Shown here: positions 37,612-46,681 of the stretch, piece by piece
How positions within the stretch are numbered: the stretch's first letter is position 1
Layout: each line of letters opens with the position of its first letter
Source: Halarcobacter bivalviorum
GTDB lineage: Bacteria > Campylobacterota > Campylobacteria > Campylobacterales > Arcobacteraceae
Length of the DNA: 64,000 bases
Direction: 5' to 3'
Assembly (NCBI RefSeq): GCF_003346815.1
Contig: NZ_CP031217.1
Location: 2,418,001 to 2,482,000, forward strand
Notes under the pieces: generated by a model
Database searches by the model: none
Told to the model about the DNA's origin: nothing
The model's input: the letters and a program-made list of their open reading frames with translations, nothing else
Program-made: the position numbers and the translations under genes

Positions 37612-37649
37612 AAAAAGGAAGCCATAAGATAAACTTATAACTTCCTTTT
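37612..37649. terminator. Hairpin terminator after the solute-binding kinase operon
   Basis: An inverted repeat begins at the stop codon: AAAAGGAAG (37613-37621) pairs with CTTCCTTTT (37641-37649), and the inner arms ATAAG (37624-37628) and CTTAT (37634-37638) extend the stem. A-rich and T-rich flanks let it act on both strands. Confidence 0.7.
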
Positions 37650-37768
37650 AGATATGCATGAAATTAATCTTTGTAAGAATACTCCAATAATTCTGAAATA
37701 ATACTTAATTTTTCATAAGTTAAACTTATAATACAGAATAGTATATATCTTAATATTAAATTTTTCAT

Positions 37769-37802
37769 TTGTTTAAAATGTAATTTTGGTTATAATCCAT
37801 CC
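37769..37802 (+). promoter_or_regulatory. Promoter of the Hpt gene, apparently leaderless
   Basis: TATAAT at 37791-37796 lies only six bases before the ATG at 37803, and TTGTTT at 37769-37774 gives a 16-base spacer. The predicted start of transcription would fall on or next to the A of the start codon, and no SD is visible. This suggests a leaderless mRNA, by inference from spacing. Confidence 0.5.
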
Positions 37803-38333
37803 ATGAATTTAAAATATATAAATAAAGACTTAGCATTAAAATATTTAGATTATGATATTAAACTTTATAAAAATATTCTTGAAGGGTTTAAAGAGCAATA
37901 TACAAATTTAAACTTCTTGAAACTAGAAGATAACTCTTTTTATAAAGAAGTTCATCAATTAAAATCACTTAGTAAAAATATTGGAGCAAATCAATTATAT
38001 AAACTTGCTGAAGATATGAATAAAAATAAACATAGAGAATTAGAGACCGAACTTCAAGAAATATTAGCTAATGTTTTAAGTGAAATAGAAAGAGTCTCTA
38101 TACAAGAAATCACTACTACAAATATTTTAAATACAAATGAAGAATCTAAAGAAGAACTTTTTGCACAAATTTTAAATGGAGCAATAAAAAATCGACCTAA
38201 AAAAGTTGAAGAACCTATTGAAAAATTAAAAACTCTTAAAAATCTAACTGAAGAAGAAAAAATCCTAATTGAAAAGCTAGATAAAGAAATTAAAGTATAT
38301 AATTTTAAAAATATTGTAAATATTCTTTCATAA
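37803..38333 (+). CDS. Hpt-domain phosphotransfer protein
   Basis: 176 residues. The N-terminal 90 residues fit a histidine phosphotransfer domain: the helix KEVHQLKSLSKNIGANQLYK holds the candidate His in the HxLK pattern, followed by KLAEDMNK. The C-terminal half is charged and helical, without a known domain. It lacks ATPase motifs and so would relay phosphate between kinases and receivers; the receiver-kinase protein encoded 11 bases downstream is an obvious partner. No SD is visible and the promoter abuts the ATG. Confidence 0.75.
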   Translation: MNLKYINKDLALKYLDYDIKLYKNILEGFKEQYTNLNFLKLEDNSFYKEVHQLKSLSKNIGANQLYKLAEDMNKNKHRELETELQEILANVLSEIERVSIQEITTTNILNTNEESKEELFAQILNGAIKNRPKKVEEPIEKLKTLKNLTEEEKILIEKLDKEIKVYNFKNIVNILS

Positions 38334-38344
38334 TTAGGATACCC

Positions 38345-39457
38345 ATGTCTAAACCTTTAATTCTAATTGTCGATGACAATCAAGCAAATATAAAAATACT
38401 TGTTGAATTTTTATCAAATGATTATGAAGTAGTTGTTTCAATTACAGGAAAAGACGCTTTAGAAATTATTGACAATGAGAAAATTGATTTAATTTTATTA
38501 GATATTTTCATGCCACATATGGATGGATTTGAGGTTTGTGAAAAAGTATATGAAAAACATGATAAACATGAAATCCCTATTATTTTTGTAACTGCTAGTA
38601 GTAATGATGATGATATTGAAAAAGGTTTTAATCTTGGAGCCGTTGATTATGTAACAAAACCTTTTAGAAAAGTAGAAATCCTATCAAGAGTAAAAACCCA
38701 TATTTTGCTAAAAGATTATAAGAATAATCTTGAGTCTAAAGTAAAAGAAGAAATAGAAAAAAACAAAATAAAAGAAAAAATCATGTTTCACCAATCAAAA
38801 CTTGTAAGTATAGGTGAAATGACAAATAGTATCGCACACCAATGGAGACAACCCTTAAACTCAATAAACTCGGCAGTTATGGGAATAGATACTTGCCTAA
38901 TGAAAAATCATATTAACAATGAAGAGATTAATGAAAAACTTGAAGAAATAGAGATACAAACTCAATATATGTCTAAAACAATAGAAGATTTTAGTAACTT
39001 TTTAAATCCAAATAAACATAAAGGTTATAATAATTTAAAAGAAATAGTAAGAAAAACCCTAACTATTATTCATACTAAACTCTCAAAAAACAATATTTCT
39101 TGCAATCTTATAGAAAAAACAACTTCTACAGTTTTATGTACTGAAGGAGAAATTATTCAAGTATTAATAGTAATTTTAAATAATGCAGTAGATGCACTAA
39201 AAGAAAACTCTATAACAAATCCTAAAATAGATATTGAAATAGATACAAATAAAATAAGTATTACAGATAATGCAGGAGGAATAAAAAAAGATAATATTGA
39301 TAATATTTTTCTGCCATACTTTACTACAAAAAAAGCAGATGAAGGACTAGGAATCGGACTTCACTTAGCAAAAGCAATAATCGAAGAATCAAATAATGGA
39401 AAACTTAGTGTTGAAAATGTTGATTGTGGTGCTAAGTTTGAGATTAAATTTAACTAA
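38345..39457 (+). CDS. Receiver-histidine kinase hybrid
   Basis: 370 residues with the receiver first (about 5-120): Asp10/Asp11, phospho-acceptor Asp53 in LLLDIFMP, Thr in VTASS and Lys in VTKPF. A coiled coil (about 120-145) leads to the kinase core with SIAHQWRQP, KTIEDFSNFL, ILNNAVDALK, TDNAGG and GLGIGLHLAK. There is no membrane segment. This layout allows a phosphorelay through the upstream Hpt protein. The core is related to the three other AHQWRQP kinases in the window but more diverged. SD is AGGA, eight bases before the ATG. Confidence 0.88.
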   Translation: MSKPLILIVDDNQANIKILVEFLSNDYEVVVSITGKDALEIIDNEKIDLILLDIFMPHMDGFEVCEKVYEKHDKHEIPIIFVTASSNDDDIEKGFNLGAVDYVTKPFRKVEILSRVKTHILLKDYKNNLESKVKEEIEKNKIKEKIMFHQSKLVSIGEMTNSIAHQWRQPLNSINSAVMGIDTCLMKNHINNEEINEKLEEIEIQTQYMSKTIEDFSNFLNPNKHKGYNNLKEIVRKTLTIIHTKLSKNNISCNLIEKTTSTVLCTEGEIIQVLIVILNNAVDALKENSITNPKIDIEIDTNKISITDNAGGIKKDNIDNIFLPYFTTKKADEGLGIGLHLAKAIIEESNNGKLSVENVDCGAKFEIKFN

Positions 39458-39469
39458 TTAGTTTTGAAG

Positions 39470-39545
39470 TGGAGGAGGTAGCCGGACTTGAACCGACGAA
39501 TATCTGATTTGCAATCAGGTGCATTACCAACTTTGCTATACCTCC
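39470..39545 (-). tRNA. tRNA-Cys(GCA)
   Basis: A cloverleaf can be folded: acceptor GGAGGTA pairs with TACCTCC, the anticodon arm is CTGAT-TTGCAAA-TCAG-like with anticodon GCA, and the T arm holds GGTTCAAGTCC. The discriminator is U, as expected for cysteine, and CCA is encoded (39472-39470). A minus-strand TATAAT at 39565-39560 is the likely -10. Confidence 0.95.
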
Positions 39546-39587
39546 GAAAAGTGAACGAAATTATATCAAAAATAGCTTAATTTTTAT

Positions 39588-40442
39588 TTAAGATTTAATA
39601 CTTCTTTCCACTTTGATTAAATAGACTCCTGAAAAGATTACAATCACTGCTCCAAGCATAGTTATACTATCTGGAATATCACTAAAAATAAGCCATCCAA
39701 GAAGTGTAGCACTTATAATCTCTAAATATTGGAATGAGGCTAATAAACTTGCATTTGCATAATATAAAGCCTTTGAGATTAAAAATTGAGTTACTACTGT
39801 TATTACAGTAAGAGAAAGCAATAACCACCAAGTTGAGATTTCAAAAGGCTGAAAAGCAATTACTTCTATCTCAAAAGGTTTTAATACTAAATAGATTATC
39901 CCTATAAATATTGAAGCTAAAAAACCTATCCAAAACTGCATAGAAACAATATCTTTAATATCTTTTGAAACTCTAATTGCCATAAGATATAGAGCATAAA
40001 AAACTGCTGCTAAAATAGGTAAAATAGCTGCTGTACCATAAGCAGACCAGTTTGGTCTAATAATTACTAAAGTTCCTATAAATCCAATAATTAAAACAAA
40101 AACTAACTCCTTTGAAACTTTCTCTTTTAAAAAGATTATTGATAATAGTGTTAAAATCAAAGGTTCAATAAAAAATAGTGCAATATTATTAGCTAAAGGC
40201 AAGTACATTAATCCCCAAAAAAGTAAAAACATACAAGAAGATATAAAAACTGCTAAGAAAAAATAAATCCATTTAAAACTTGCAATCTTTTTTCTTAAAA
40301 TTTTTGCTATAAAATATATTAAAATTGCTTGTAAAAAAAATCTAAAAAAAGTGATTTGCATAGGAGAGTAAGTAGTTGAAAGCCATTTTCCTATTGCATC
40401 AGAAAAAGGGATAACTAAAACAGCTATAAGCATTAATAACAT
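39588..40442 (-). CDS. EamA/DMT-family transporter
   Basis: 284 residues with about ten membrane helices arranged as two EamA repeats (about 5-130 and 145-280). The second repeat ends with SATLLGWLIFSDIPDSITMLGAVIVI-type helices; that segment spans residues about 243-270. Such proteins export or import metabolites; the substrate cannot be predicted. The first ATG has no good SD. A proper AAGGA lies at 40490-40486, in frame with an ATC at 40478 that would give a more usual N-terminus (KNIAEKDTQKG before the first Met). The true start may therefore be non-canonical or altered. Confidence 0.85.
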   Translation of the reverse strand: MLLMLIAVLVIPFSDAIGKWLSTTYSPMQITFFRFFLQAILIYFIAKILRKKIASFKWIYFFLAVFISSCMFLLFWGLMYLPLANNIALFFIEPLILTLLSIIFLKEKVSKELVFVLIIGFIGTLVIIRPNWSAYGTAAILPILAAVFYALYLMAIRVSKDIKDIVSMQFWIGFLASIFIGIIYLVLKPFEIEVIAFQPFEISTWWLLLSLTVITVVTQFLISKALYYANASLLASFQYLEIISATLLGWLIFSDIPDSITMLGAVIVIFSGVYLIKVERSIKS

Positions 40443-40698
40443 ACCCTTTTGAGTATCTTTTTCTGCAATATTTTTGATGATATTTTCCTTATATATTTTA
40501 ACTCATAAATTAGTAGCTCTAATTTTTGAGGTGGAATTCTATCTTTTTAATCTTAAAAAATAGTTCAATGTTACAATTTATAAAAATAAAAAAGAAGTTT
40601 TATTAACTACACTAAATTTAAACTGCAGAAATAAAACAACTAGATTTAAAAAATGATTTAATTTTAAAATAAATTTTAGATTGATTAAAGTTATAAAG

Positions 40699-40787
40699 TG
40701 GCAGAGAGCAAGGGATTCGAACCCTCGGAGGCGTGAACCTCGCCGGTTTTCAAAACCGGTCCATTCGACCAACTCTGGCAACTCTCT
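40699..40787 (-). tRNA. tRNA-Ser(TGA)
   Basis: Type II tRNA of 89 bases. Acceptor AGAGAGT pairs with GCTCTCT, the anticodon loop TTTTGAAAA carries TGA, and a long variable arm (GCGAGG...CCTCC) is present. Discriminator G and encoded CCA (40701-40699) fit serine. The first pair is A-U, which is slightly unusual. It follows the tRNA-Leu gene on the same strand, with a terminator-like hairpin between them. Confidence 0.93.
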
Positions 40788-40792
40788 ACGAA

Positions 40793-40816
40793 CAAAAAAA
40801 AAGATGCTTTCGCATC
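40793..40816 (-). terminator. Intrinsic terminator between tRNA-Leu and tRNA-Ser
   Basis: Read on the minus strand, GATGC-GAAA-GCATC (40816-40803) with a GNRA-type loop is followed by nine T residues (40802-40794). It would end transcripts after tRNA-Leu, or attenuate read-through into tRNA-Ser, which shows no obvious promoter of its own. Confidence 0.65.
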
Positions 40817-40827
40817 ATTTAAAAAAG

Positions 40828-40914
40828 TGGTGCGAATGGTGAGAATCGAACTCACACTCCGAAACCGGAATGGGATTTTAAGTCCCACGCGTCTACCTAT
40901 TCCGCCACACTCGC
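40828..40914 (-). tRNA. tRNA-Leu(TAA)
   Basis: Type II tRNA of 87 bases. Acceptor GCGAGTG pairs with CATTCGC, the anticodon stem is GGGAC with loop carrying TAA, and the T arm holds GAGTTCGATTCTC. Discriminator A and encoded CCA (40830-40828) are right for leucine. A consensus promoter lies about 60 bases upstream. Confidence 0.95.
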
Positions 40915-40974
40915 ACTCTTAAAGTAGAATTTGAAAAACCGTTTTTCGATGTTTGTTTCTCAAATTGGACTGGA

Positions 40975-41003
40975 ATTATAATAGGTTTTTTTTTATTTGT
41001 CAA
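40975..41003 (-). promoter_or_regulatory. Consensus sigma70-type promoter for tRNA-Leu
   Basis: Minus strand: TTGACA at 41003-40998, a 17-base spacer and TATAAT at 40980-40975. Both hexamers match the consensus exactly, as expected for stable RNA genes. It faces the tRNA-Leu/tRNA-Ser pair. Confidence 0.8.
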
Positions 41004-41117
41004 GGGTTTTTTCAAAAAATTTCAAAAAATTTCAAAATTTGCAAATTTTAATAAAAAATGAACAGCAATAAATGTATAATAATTACCATTAATAATAGCG
41101 CTATTAAAGGATATTAA

Positions 41118-42806
41118 TTGAGAAGTAATGAGATAAAAAAAGGGTATGACAGAACGCCTCACAGGTCACTGCTAAGAGCTACAGGATTAAAAGACGAAGA
41201 TTTTGATAAACCATTTATTGGAGTTGCAAACTCTTTTATAGAATTAATTCCAGGACATTTCTTTTTAGATAAAGTTTCACAAATCATAAAAGAAGAAATC
41301 AAAGCAAATGGATGTGTTCCATTTGAATTTAATACTATTGGAGTAGATGATGGTATTGCAATGGGACATGATGGTATGTTATTTTCACTTCCATCAAGAG
41401 AATTAATTGCAAACTCTATCGAAACAGTAATGAATGCACATAAATTAGATGCAATGATTGCTATTCCAAACTGTGATAAAATTGTACCAGGTATGATTAT
41501 GGGTGCATTAAGAGTAAATGTTCCTACAATATTTGTTTCTGGTGGACCAATGCAAAAAGGTCACACTAAAGATGGTCAACCTATTGATTTAGCTACTGCA
41601 TTTGAAGCTGTTGGTAAATTTGAAAAAGGTGATATGAATGAAGAAGAGTTAAAAGACATTGAATGTAATGCATGTCCAAGTGGTGGTTCATGTTCAGGAA
41701 TGTTTACTGCTAACTCTATGAATACATTAATGGAAGCAATGGGAATTGCCTTACCAGGAAATGGAACAATCTTAGCCCTTACTCCAGAAAGAGAAGAGTT
41801 ATATAGAAAAGCTGCAAGAAGAATTTGTGAGATTGCAAAAGATGAAAAAGCAAGACAAGATTATAAATTAACAAATATCTTAAATGAAAATGCAGTTAGA
41901 AATGCTTTTGCTGTTGATATGGCAATGGGTGGTTCTTCAAATACTGTTTTACATATGTTAGCAATTGCAAAAGAAGCAAAAGTTAATTTTAACCTTGAAG
42001 ATATTAACTCTATTTCTAAAAGAGTTTCTCATATTGCAAAAATTTCTCCATCTTTATCTACTGTTCACATGGAAGATATTAATAAAGCTGGTGGTGTAAA
42101 TGCAGTTATGAAAGAGATGACAAAAAGAGGTGATGATATTTTAATAGATAACCCAACAATCTCGGGAGAAACTATTTTAGAAAAAATCAAAGATGCTTAC
42201 ATCAAAGATACAAATATTATCCACACAATTGATAATCCTTATTCTCAAGTTGGTGGATTAGCTATTTTATACGGTAACCTAGCAGAACAAGGTGCAGTTA
42301 TTAAAACAGCTGGTATTACAGGAGATAGAGTATTTACTGGACGTGCTGTATGTTTTGATGGACAACCAGAAGCTATTAAAGGTATTGTTGAAGGTAAAGT
42401 TCAAGCTGGAGATGTAGTTGTTATTAGATACGAAGGTCCTAAAGGTGGTCCAGGTATGCAAGAGATGTTAGCACCTACTTCACTTATTATGGGAATGGGA
42501 CTTGGAGATAAAGTTGCATTAATTACTGATGGAAGATTTTCAGGGGCAACTAGAGGAGCTTCAATTGGACACGTTTCTCCAGAAGCAGCTGAAGGTGGAA
42601 TGATTGGTTTATTAAAAGATGGAGATGAGATTCACATCGATGTTGACCAATATATTTTATCTGTAAATCTAACTGATGAGGAAATAGCAAGTAGAAAAGC
42701 TGAGTTTAAACCTCTTAAAAAACCTCTTAACTCTTCTTGGTTAGGACAATATAGAGCACTTGTAACAAATGCAAGCTCAGGAGCAGTTTTAAAAACTGAT
42801 TTATAA
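41118..42806 (+). CDS. ilvD: Dihydroxy-acid dehydratase
   Basis: Converts 2,3-dihydroxy-3-methyl acids to 2-oxo acids in valine, isoleucine and pantothenate synthesis; cytoplasmic Fe-S enzyme. The 562-residue length and N-terminus [20 protein letters not shown] are standard. Cluster and substrate motifs include [10 protein letters not shown] and [14 protein letters not shown] (ligand cysteines), [10 protein letters not shown], and GRFSGATRG near the C-terminus. The start is TTG with AAAGGA eight bases before it; TATAAT at 41075-41080 is a likely -10. A hairpin terminator follows. No leader-peptide attenuator is seen. Confidence 0.97.
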   Translation: MRSNEIKKGYDRTPHRSLLRATGLKDEDFDKPFIGVANSFIELIPGHFFLDKVSQIIKEEIKANGCVPFEFNTIGVDDGIAMGHDGMLFSLPSRELIANSIETVMNAHKLDAMIAIPNCDKIVPGMIMGALRVNVPTIFVSGGPMQKGHTKDGQPIDLATAFEAVGKFEKGDMNEEELKDIECNACPSGGSCSGMFTANSMNTLMEAMGIALPGNGTILALTPEREELYRKAARRICEIAKDEKARQDYKLTNILNENAVRNAFAVDMAMGGSSNTVLHMLAIAKEAKVNFNLEDINSISKRVSHIAKISPSLSTVHMEDINKAGGVNAVMKEMTKRGDDILIDNPTISGETILEKIKDAYIKDTNIIHTIDNPYSQVGGLAILYGNLAEQGAVIKTAGITGDRVFTGRAVCFDGQPEAIKGIVEGKVQAGDVVVIRYEGPKGGPGMQEMLAPTSLIMGMGLGDKVALITDGRFSGATRGASIGHVSPEAAEGGMIGLLKDGDEIHIDVDQYILSVNLTDEEIASRKAEFKPLKKPLNSSWLGQYRALVTNASSGAVLKTDL

Positions 42807-42810
42807 AAAA

Positions 42811-42837
42811 GAGTATGAGTTTTCTCATACTTCTTTT
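42811..42837 (+). terminator. Intrinsic terminator of ilvD
   Basis: AGTATGAG (42812-42819), loop TTTT, then CTCATACT (42824-42831) and a T-rich tail (TCTTTT) directly after the ilvD stop codon. Confidence 0.75.
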
Positions 42838-42942
42838 CCACAATTATTTTACATTGTATTAATTTTTTATTTACGATTTATTCAAAAATAGTTTACATTT
42901 AGCTATTATAATTCTTTTAAATATAATTAAAAAAGGATGAAA

Positions 42943-44361
42943 ATGTTAAAGAAACTATATTTCACAGTAATATTCATTGCCACATGTTCATTTGCACAAT
43001 CAATTGATTTTCAAATGGCAGAAAAAAACCCACAAAGAGTAGCTCCAAGTAATCCAAATCAAATTTTATCTTTCAATGAAAGTATTAAAGACCCTATGAA
43101 ATCGGTTGTAAATATTGCTGCAAAAAGAAGAGTATCTTCAAATGCAGGAAATATTCCATTTCAAATGTTTAATGACCCTTTCTTAAAAAGATTTTTTGGG
43201 GATCAATTTAATGAACAATTTGGACAAAATAGAATTCAAAGATCATTAGGTTCTGGTGTAATCATCTCAAAAGATGGATATATTGTTACAAACAACCATG
43301 TTATTGAAAATGCAGATGAAATTATTATCACAATTGCAGATAACCCAAAAGAGTATAATGCAAGAGTTATAGGAAAAGATTCAGATAGTGATCTAGCTGT
43401 AATTAAAATCGAAGGAAATAACTTTGATGCTATAAGATTTGGTTATTCTGAAAACCTACAAGTTGGTGATTTAATTTTTGCTATTGGTAACCCTTTTGGT
43501 ATTGGTACAACTGTAACTCAAGGTATTATCTCTGCACTAAATAAAGATCATGTTGGGATTAATAGATATGAAAACTTTATTCAAACAGATGCTTCTATTA
43601 ACCCAGGAAACTCTGGTGGAGCTTTAGTTGATAGTAGAGGTGCTTTAATTGGTATTAATAGTGCAATTATTACTAAATCTGGGGGAAACAATGGTATTGG
43701 ATTTGCAATTCCTGTTTCAATGGTAAAAGATGTTGTAAAGAAACTAATTGAAGATGGAAAAGTTACAAGAGGTTATTTAGGTGTTGTTATTGGAGATTTA
43801 GACCAAAGAGTATCTAAACTTTATAAAAAACAAAGAGGTGCTTTAATTTTAGATGTTGCAAATGATACGCCTGCTGCAAAAGGTGGATTAAAAAGAGGTG
43901 ACTTAATCTACTCTATCAATAATATTCCTATTGAAGATAGAAAAGATTTACAAAATGTGATTGCATCATTTAAACCAAATCAAACAATCAATGTAAAACT
44001 TGAAAGAAATAAAAAAGAGTTAAAATTAAATGTTACTCTAGGAAATAGAGCTGGTCTTGTTACTTCAGAAGCAAATAATGGAAAGTTTTTAGGTGGCCTA
44101 TTATTATCTGAACTAAACTCAAATGTGATTAAAAGATTTAGATTGAGTTCAAATGCAAAAGGTGTTTTAGTAGTAAATGTTGAGCCAGACTCAGATGCTG
44201 AAAAAGTTGGATTTGAACCAGGAGATGTTATTATACAAATTGAAGAGATTGAAGTAAAAAGCTTTCCTGATATGCAACAAGCAATAAGAAAGTATAATAA
44301 TAAACTAAAAAGAATCTATATAGATAGATATGGACAAACTATAGTTCTAGCTATAAAATAA
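42943..44361 (+). CDS. Periplasmic serine protease, DegP/HtrA family
   Basis: Protein quality-control protease of the periplasm, about 472 residues. A signal peptide ends near SFA. The trypsin-like domain has the triad His119 (TNNHVIE), Asp150 (DSDLAVIK) and Ser224 (NPGNSGGA). Two PDZ domains follow (about 265-355 and 380-470). The ATG at 42943 is chosen because AAGGA lies five bases upstream; an earlier ATG at 42937 abuts the SD. The gene is followed by a response-regulator/kinase pair on the same strand, an arrangement usual in Campylobacterota. Envelope-stress control by that pair is plausible. Confidence 0.95.
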   Translation: MLKKLYFTVIFIATCSFAQSIDFQMAEKNPQRVAPSNPNQILSFNESIKDPMKSVVNIAAKRRVSSNAGNIPFQMFNDPFLKRFFGDQFNEQFGQNRIQRSLGSGVIISKDGYIVTNNHVIENADEIIITIADNPKEYNARVIGKDSDSDLAVIKIEGNNFDAIRFGYSENLQVGDLIFAIGNPFGIGTTVTQGIISALNKDHVGINRYENFIQTDASINPGNSGGALVDSRGALIGINSAIITKSGGNNGIGFAIPVSMVKDVVKKLIEDGKVTRGYLGVVIGDLDQRVSKLYKKQRGALILDVANDTPAAKGGLKRGDLIYSINNIPIEDRKDLQNVIASFKPNQTINVKLERNKKELKLNVTLGNRAGLVTSEANNGKFLGGLLLSELNSNVIKRFRLSSNAKGVLVVNVEPDSDAEKVGFEPGDVIIQIEEIEVKSFPDMQQAIRKYNNKLKRIYIDRYGQTIVLAIK

Positions 44362-44386
44362 AGGATTTACTATAATACAAGTACTT

Positions 44387-45046
44387 ATGATAGAAGATGA
44401 TTTAGAATTAGCTCAAATCATCACAGAATATTTAGCTTCACAAGATATTGAAGTTACTAATACAGATAGCCCTTATAACGGGCTATCTATGCTTAATCTA
44501 AAAAAATATGAACTTATCATTTTAGATTTAACTCTTCCTGAGATTGATGGTCTTGAAGTTATCCCTAAAATTAGAGAGAAATCAGATATTCCTATTATTA
44601 TTTCAAGTGCAAGAGATGATATTCTTGATAAAGTTATGGGCTTAGAAAGAGGAGCTGATGATTATCTTCCAAAACCTTATAATCCAAGAGAACTACAAGC
44701 AAGAATCAAAGCTATTTTAAAAAGAACTACAAATATCGATAAAAAGAAAGAGGATGAGAAAAAGAGTGATTTCATTTTAAAAGAAGATGATATGCAAATT
44801 ACTTTTAAAAATGAGATTTTAAATCTTACTCTAGCAGAATATGATATTTTAAAACTTCTTATCCAAAGAAATGGAGCTGTTATTGCTAGAGAAGATTTTA
44901 TCTATGCAAGTGACCACATCGAAGATGATAGTAGTTTAAAAAATATTGATGTAATGATTTCAAGAATTAGAACAAAGATTTCTAAAGTTGATGATAGTAA
45001 AACCTACATAAAATCAGTAAGAGGAATTGGTTATCAATTAGTATGA
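44387..45046 (+). CDS. OmpR-family response regulator (ArsR-like)
   Basis: 219 residues from the first ATG. Receiver: acidic MIEDD at the start, phospho-acceptor Asp in LIILDLTLPE, Ser in IIISSARDD and Lys in YLPKPYN. The winged-helix domain (about 125-218) ends VRGIGYQLV. The ATG lacks an SD and would trim the first receiver strand. AAGGA at 44361-44365 points to an in-frame ATA at 44372 or 44375, giving an N-terminus with the usual IQVLMIEDD strand. The gene overlaps the kinase gene by 4 bases. Homologues act as essential or acid-response regulators in epsilonproteobacteria. Confidence 0.9.
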   Translation: MIEDDLELAQIITEYLASQDIEVTNTDSPYNGLSMLNLKKYELIILDLTLPEIDGLEVIPKIREKSDIPIIISSARDDILDKVMGLERGADDYLPKPYNPRELQARIKAILKRTTNIDKKKEDEKKSDFILKEDDMQITFKNEILNLTLAEYDILKLLIQRNGAVIAREDFIYASDHIEDDSSLKNIDVMISRIRTKISKVDDSKTYIKSVRGIGYQLV

Positions 45047-46263
45047 TTCGTAATATTTCTATCTCTGCTTTTATTAATACTATTTTTATTTTAGCTTTAA
45101 TTGCTGTTTCTATTACTTTTGCAATTTTTATAAAGCTAGATAAGCAAAGATATAATATTACTATGCAAAAAAAGTATGAACTTGTAGCAGAAAACATACT
45201 AAAATCACTTGAAGGTAAACCTAATAATGCTGGTATAAAATTTATAGTTGACCAGTTTAAAATGGTTCAATTAACAGAACAAGAACAAAAATTAAGAATT
45301 ATTAATAATGGTAAAACTCTTATCCTAAGAGATACTCTTGATGGAGTATATAGAATCTTTATTTTAGATGATATTTTATATATTTATATTCAAAGAGATG
45401 GGTATAACCTAATGATAAAAGATACTCAAAGTTATACTCATAATTTAATGATTATAGCTCTAGCAATTGCTATTTCTCTTGGGGTACTCTTTTCACTATA
45501 TTACATTTTAAAAAGAAAACTAAAACCACTTAGACGATTAAATAAAGAGATAAAAAAATTCTCTGAGGGCAATTTTAATGTAAAAATTAAATTTAATAGT
45601 ACTGATGAGATAGGAACTATTGCTAAAACTTTTGATGAAGCCCTAACACATATAAATAATCAAAGAAAGTCAAAAGATTTATTTATGCGAAATATGATGC
45701 ATGAATTAAAAACACCTATTACAAAAGCAATGTTTATTGCAGAGACATTAGAAGATGAGAAAAAAAGAGATATGCTTCAAAAAGCTTTCCATCGTATGGA
45801 TGATATTATTAAAGAACTTGCAATGGTTGAAAAACTTACTTCAAGTAATACTTTTGTATACAAAGAATTAACTTCATTTTTTAAAATCTATACAAGAACC
45901 TTGGATATTGCTCTTTTAAGTCCAGATAAATTAACTTCTAAAATAAAAGATTTTAAATTAAACGCAGATATTGCAATGTTCTCTGTAGCACTTAAAAATC
46001 TAATTGATAATGCAATAAAATTTTCTCCAAACTCTCATGCTACACTAAATGCAGATAAACATAGAATAGATATTATCTCAGAAGGTGAACCTTTAAAAGA
46101 GAGTTTAGAATACTATACAGAACCATTTTCTCAAGAAGAGAAAAGAAGTGATGGTTTTGGTTTAGGTTTATATATTGTAAAAACTATTGCAAATCTACAT
46201 GGCTTTAAACTAGTTTATAATCACAATAAAGGTAAAAATATTTTCTCTATTTTGATAGATTAA
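45043..46263 (+). CDS. ArsS-family membrane sensor histidine kinase
   Basis: 406 residues. Transmembrane helices near 10-30 and 132-154 flank a short periplasmic domain (about 31-130). A HAMP domain follows (about 155-205, LKPLRRLNKEIKKFSEGNF). The kinase core has FMRNMMHELKTPITK with the phospho-acceptor His, N box LIDNAIKFS and G2 GFGLGLYIVK. It overlaps the regulator gene by four bases, so the two are a co-translated pair. Its 3' end overlaps the convergent Cys-rich gene by 17 bases. Confidence 0.93.
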   Translation: MIRNISISAFINTIFILALIAVSITFAIFIKLDKQRYNITMQKKYELVAENILKSLEGKPNNAGIKFIVDQFKMVQLTEQEQKLRIINNGKTLILRDTLDGVYRIFILDDILYIYIQRDGYNLMIKDTQSYTHNLMIIALAIAISLGVLFSLYYILKRKLKPLRRLNKEIKKFSEGNFNVKIKFNSTDEIGTIAKTFDEALTHINNQRKSKDLFMRNMMHELKTPITKAMFIAETLEDEKKRDMLQKAFHRMDDIIKELAMVEKLTSSNTFVYKELTSFFKIYTRTLDIALLSPDKLTSKIKDFKLNADIAMFSVALKNLIDNAIKFSPNSHATLNADKHRIDIISEGEPLKESLEYYTEPFSQEEKRSDGFGLGLYIVKTIANLHGFKLVYNHNKGKNIFSILID

Positions 46264-46672
46264 CGTTTTTCATAACCTCAAACCAATCTCTTTTAAAATG
46301 CTTTTTAATATATCTTTCTTTATGTGGTACTAAACATCCTGCACAGTTTTGATGAATATAGTCTTCTCCAATATATTGTGCACCATCTTTTGAATCAATA
46401 CTACAATAAGAGTATAGAGTCTTATCATCTTGTTTCTTTACACCAGCATCATCAAATCTAAAATTTGGACAGGCACAAAGATAACAGTTTAACTCTTCAT
46501 AATCATGGCACTTTCTATTATCTTTATATAAAGGACAGAAATCATTCTCTTCTTTAACCATATTATCAAATCTAAAATACTCAATTACCTCATCTACACT
46601 TTTATCTTTTAACTTTTCCATTATCTTTGCATGTTTTTTCCCATGCTCTAAATACCATTCATTATATGTCAT
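46247..46672 (-). CDS. Cysteine-rich small protein, probably metal-binding
   Basis: 141 residues, no signal peptide. Nine cysteines lie in an ordered pattern: FCPLY, RKCHDY, NCYLCACPNF, YCSID and QNCAGC, followed by VPHKERYIKKHF. The spacing suggests zinc or Fe-S binding. I recognise it as a conserved small metal-binding type but cannot assign a role. It is the last gene of the operon starting at marC, nine bases after the SDR gene. Confidence 0.7.
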   Translation of the reverse strand: MTYNEWYLEHGKKHAKIMEKLKDKSVDEVIEYFRFDNMVKEENDFCPLYKDNRKCHDYEELNCYLCACPNFRFDDAGVKKQDDKTLYSYCSIDSKDGAQYIGEDYIHQNCAGCLVPHKERYIKKHFKRDWFEVMKNVNLSK

Positions 46673-46681
46673 TTTCTCTTC

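Noticed and set aside
37660-37770. Minus-strand 34-codon frame
   Set aside because: AT-rich, no SD, no promoter, and overlaps the Hpt promoter region.
40578-40888. Short minus-strand open frames over the tRNA genes
   Set aside because: They run through folded tRNA-Ser and tRNA-Leu genes.
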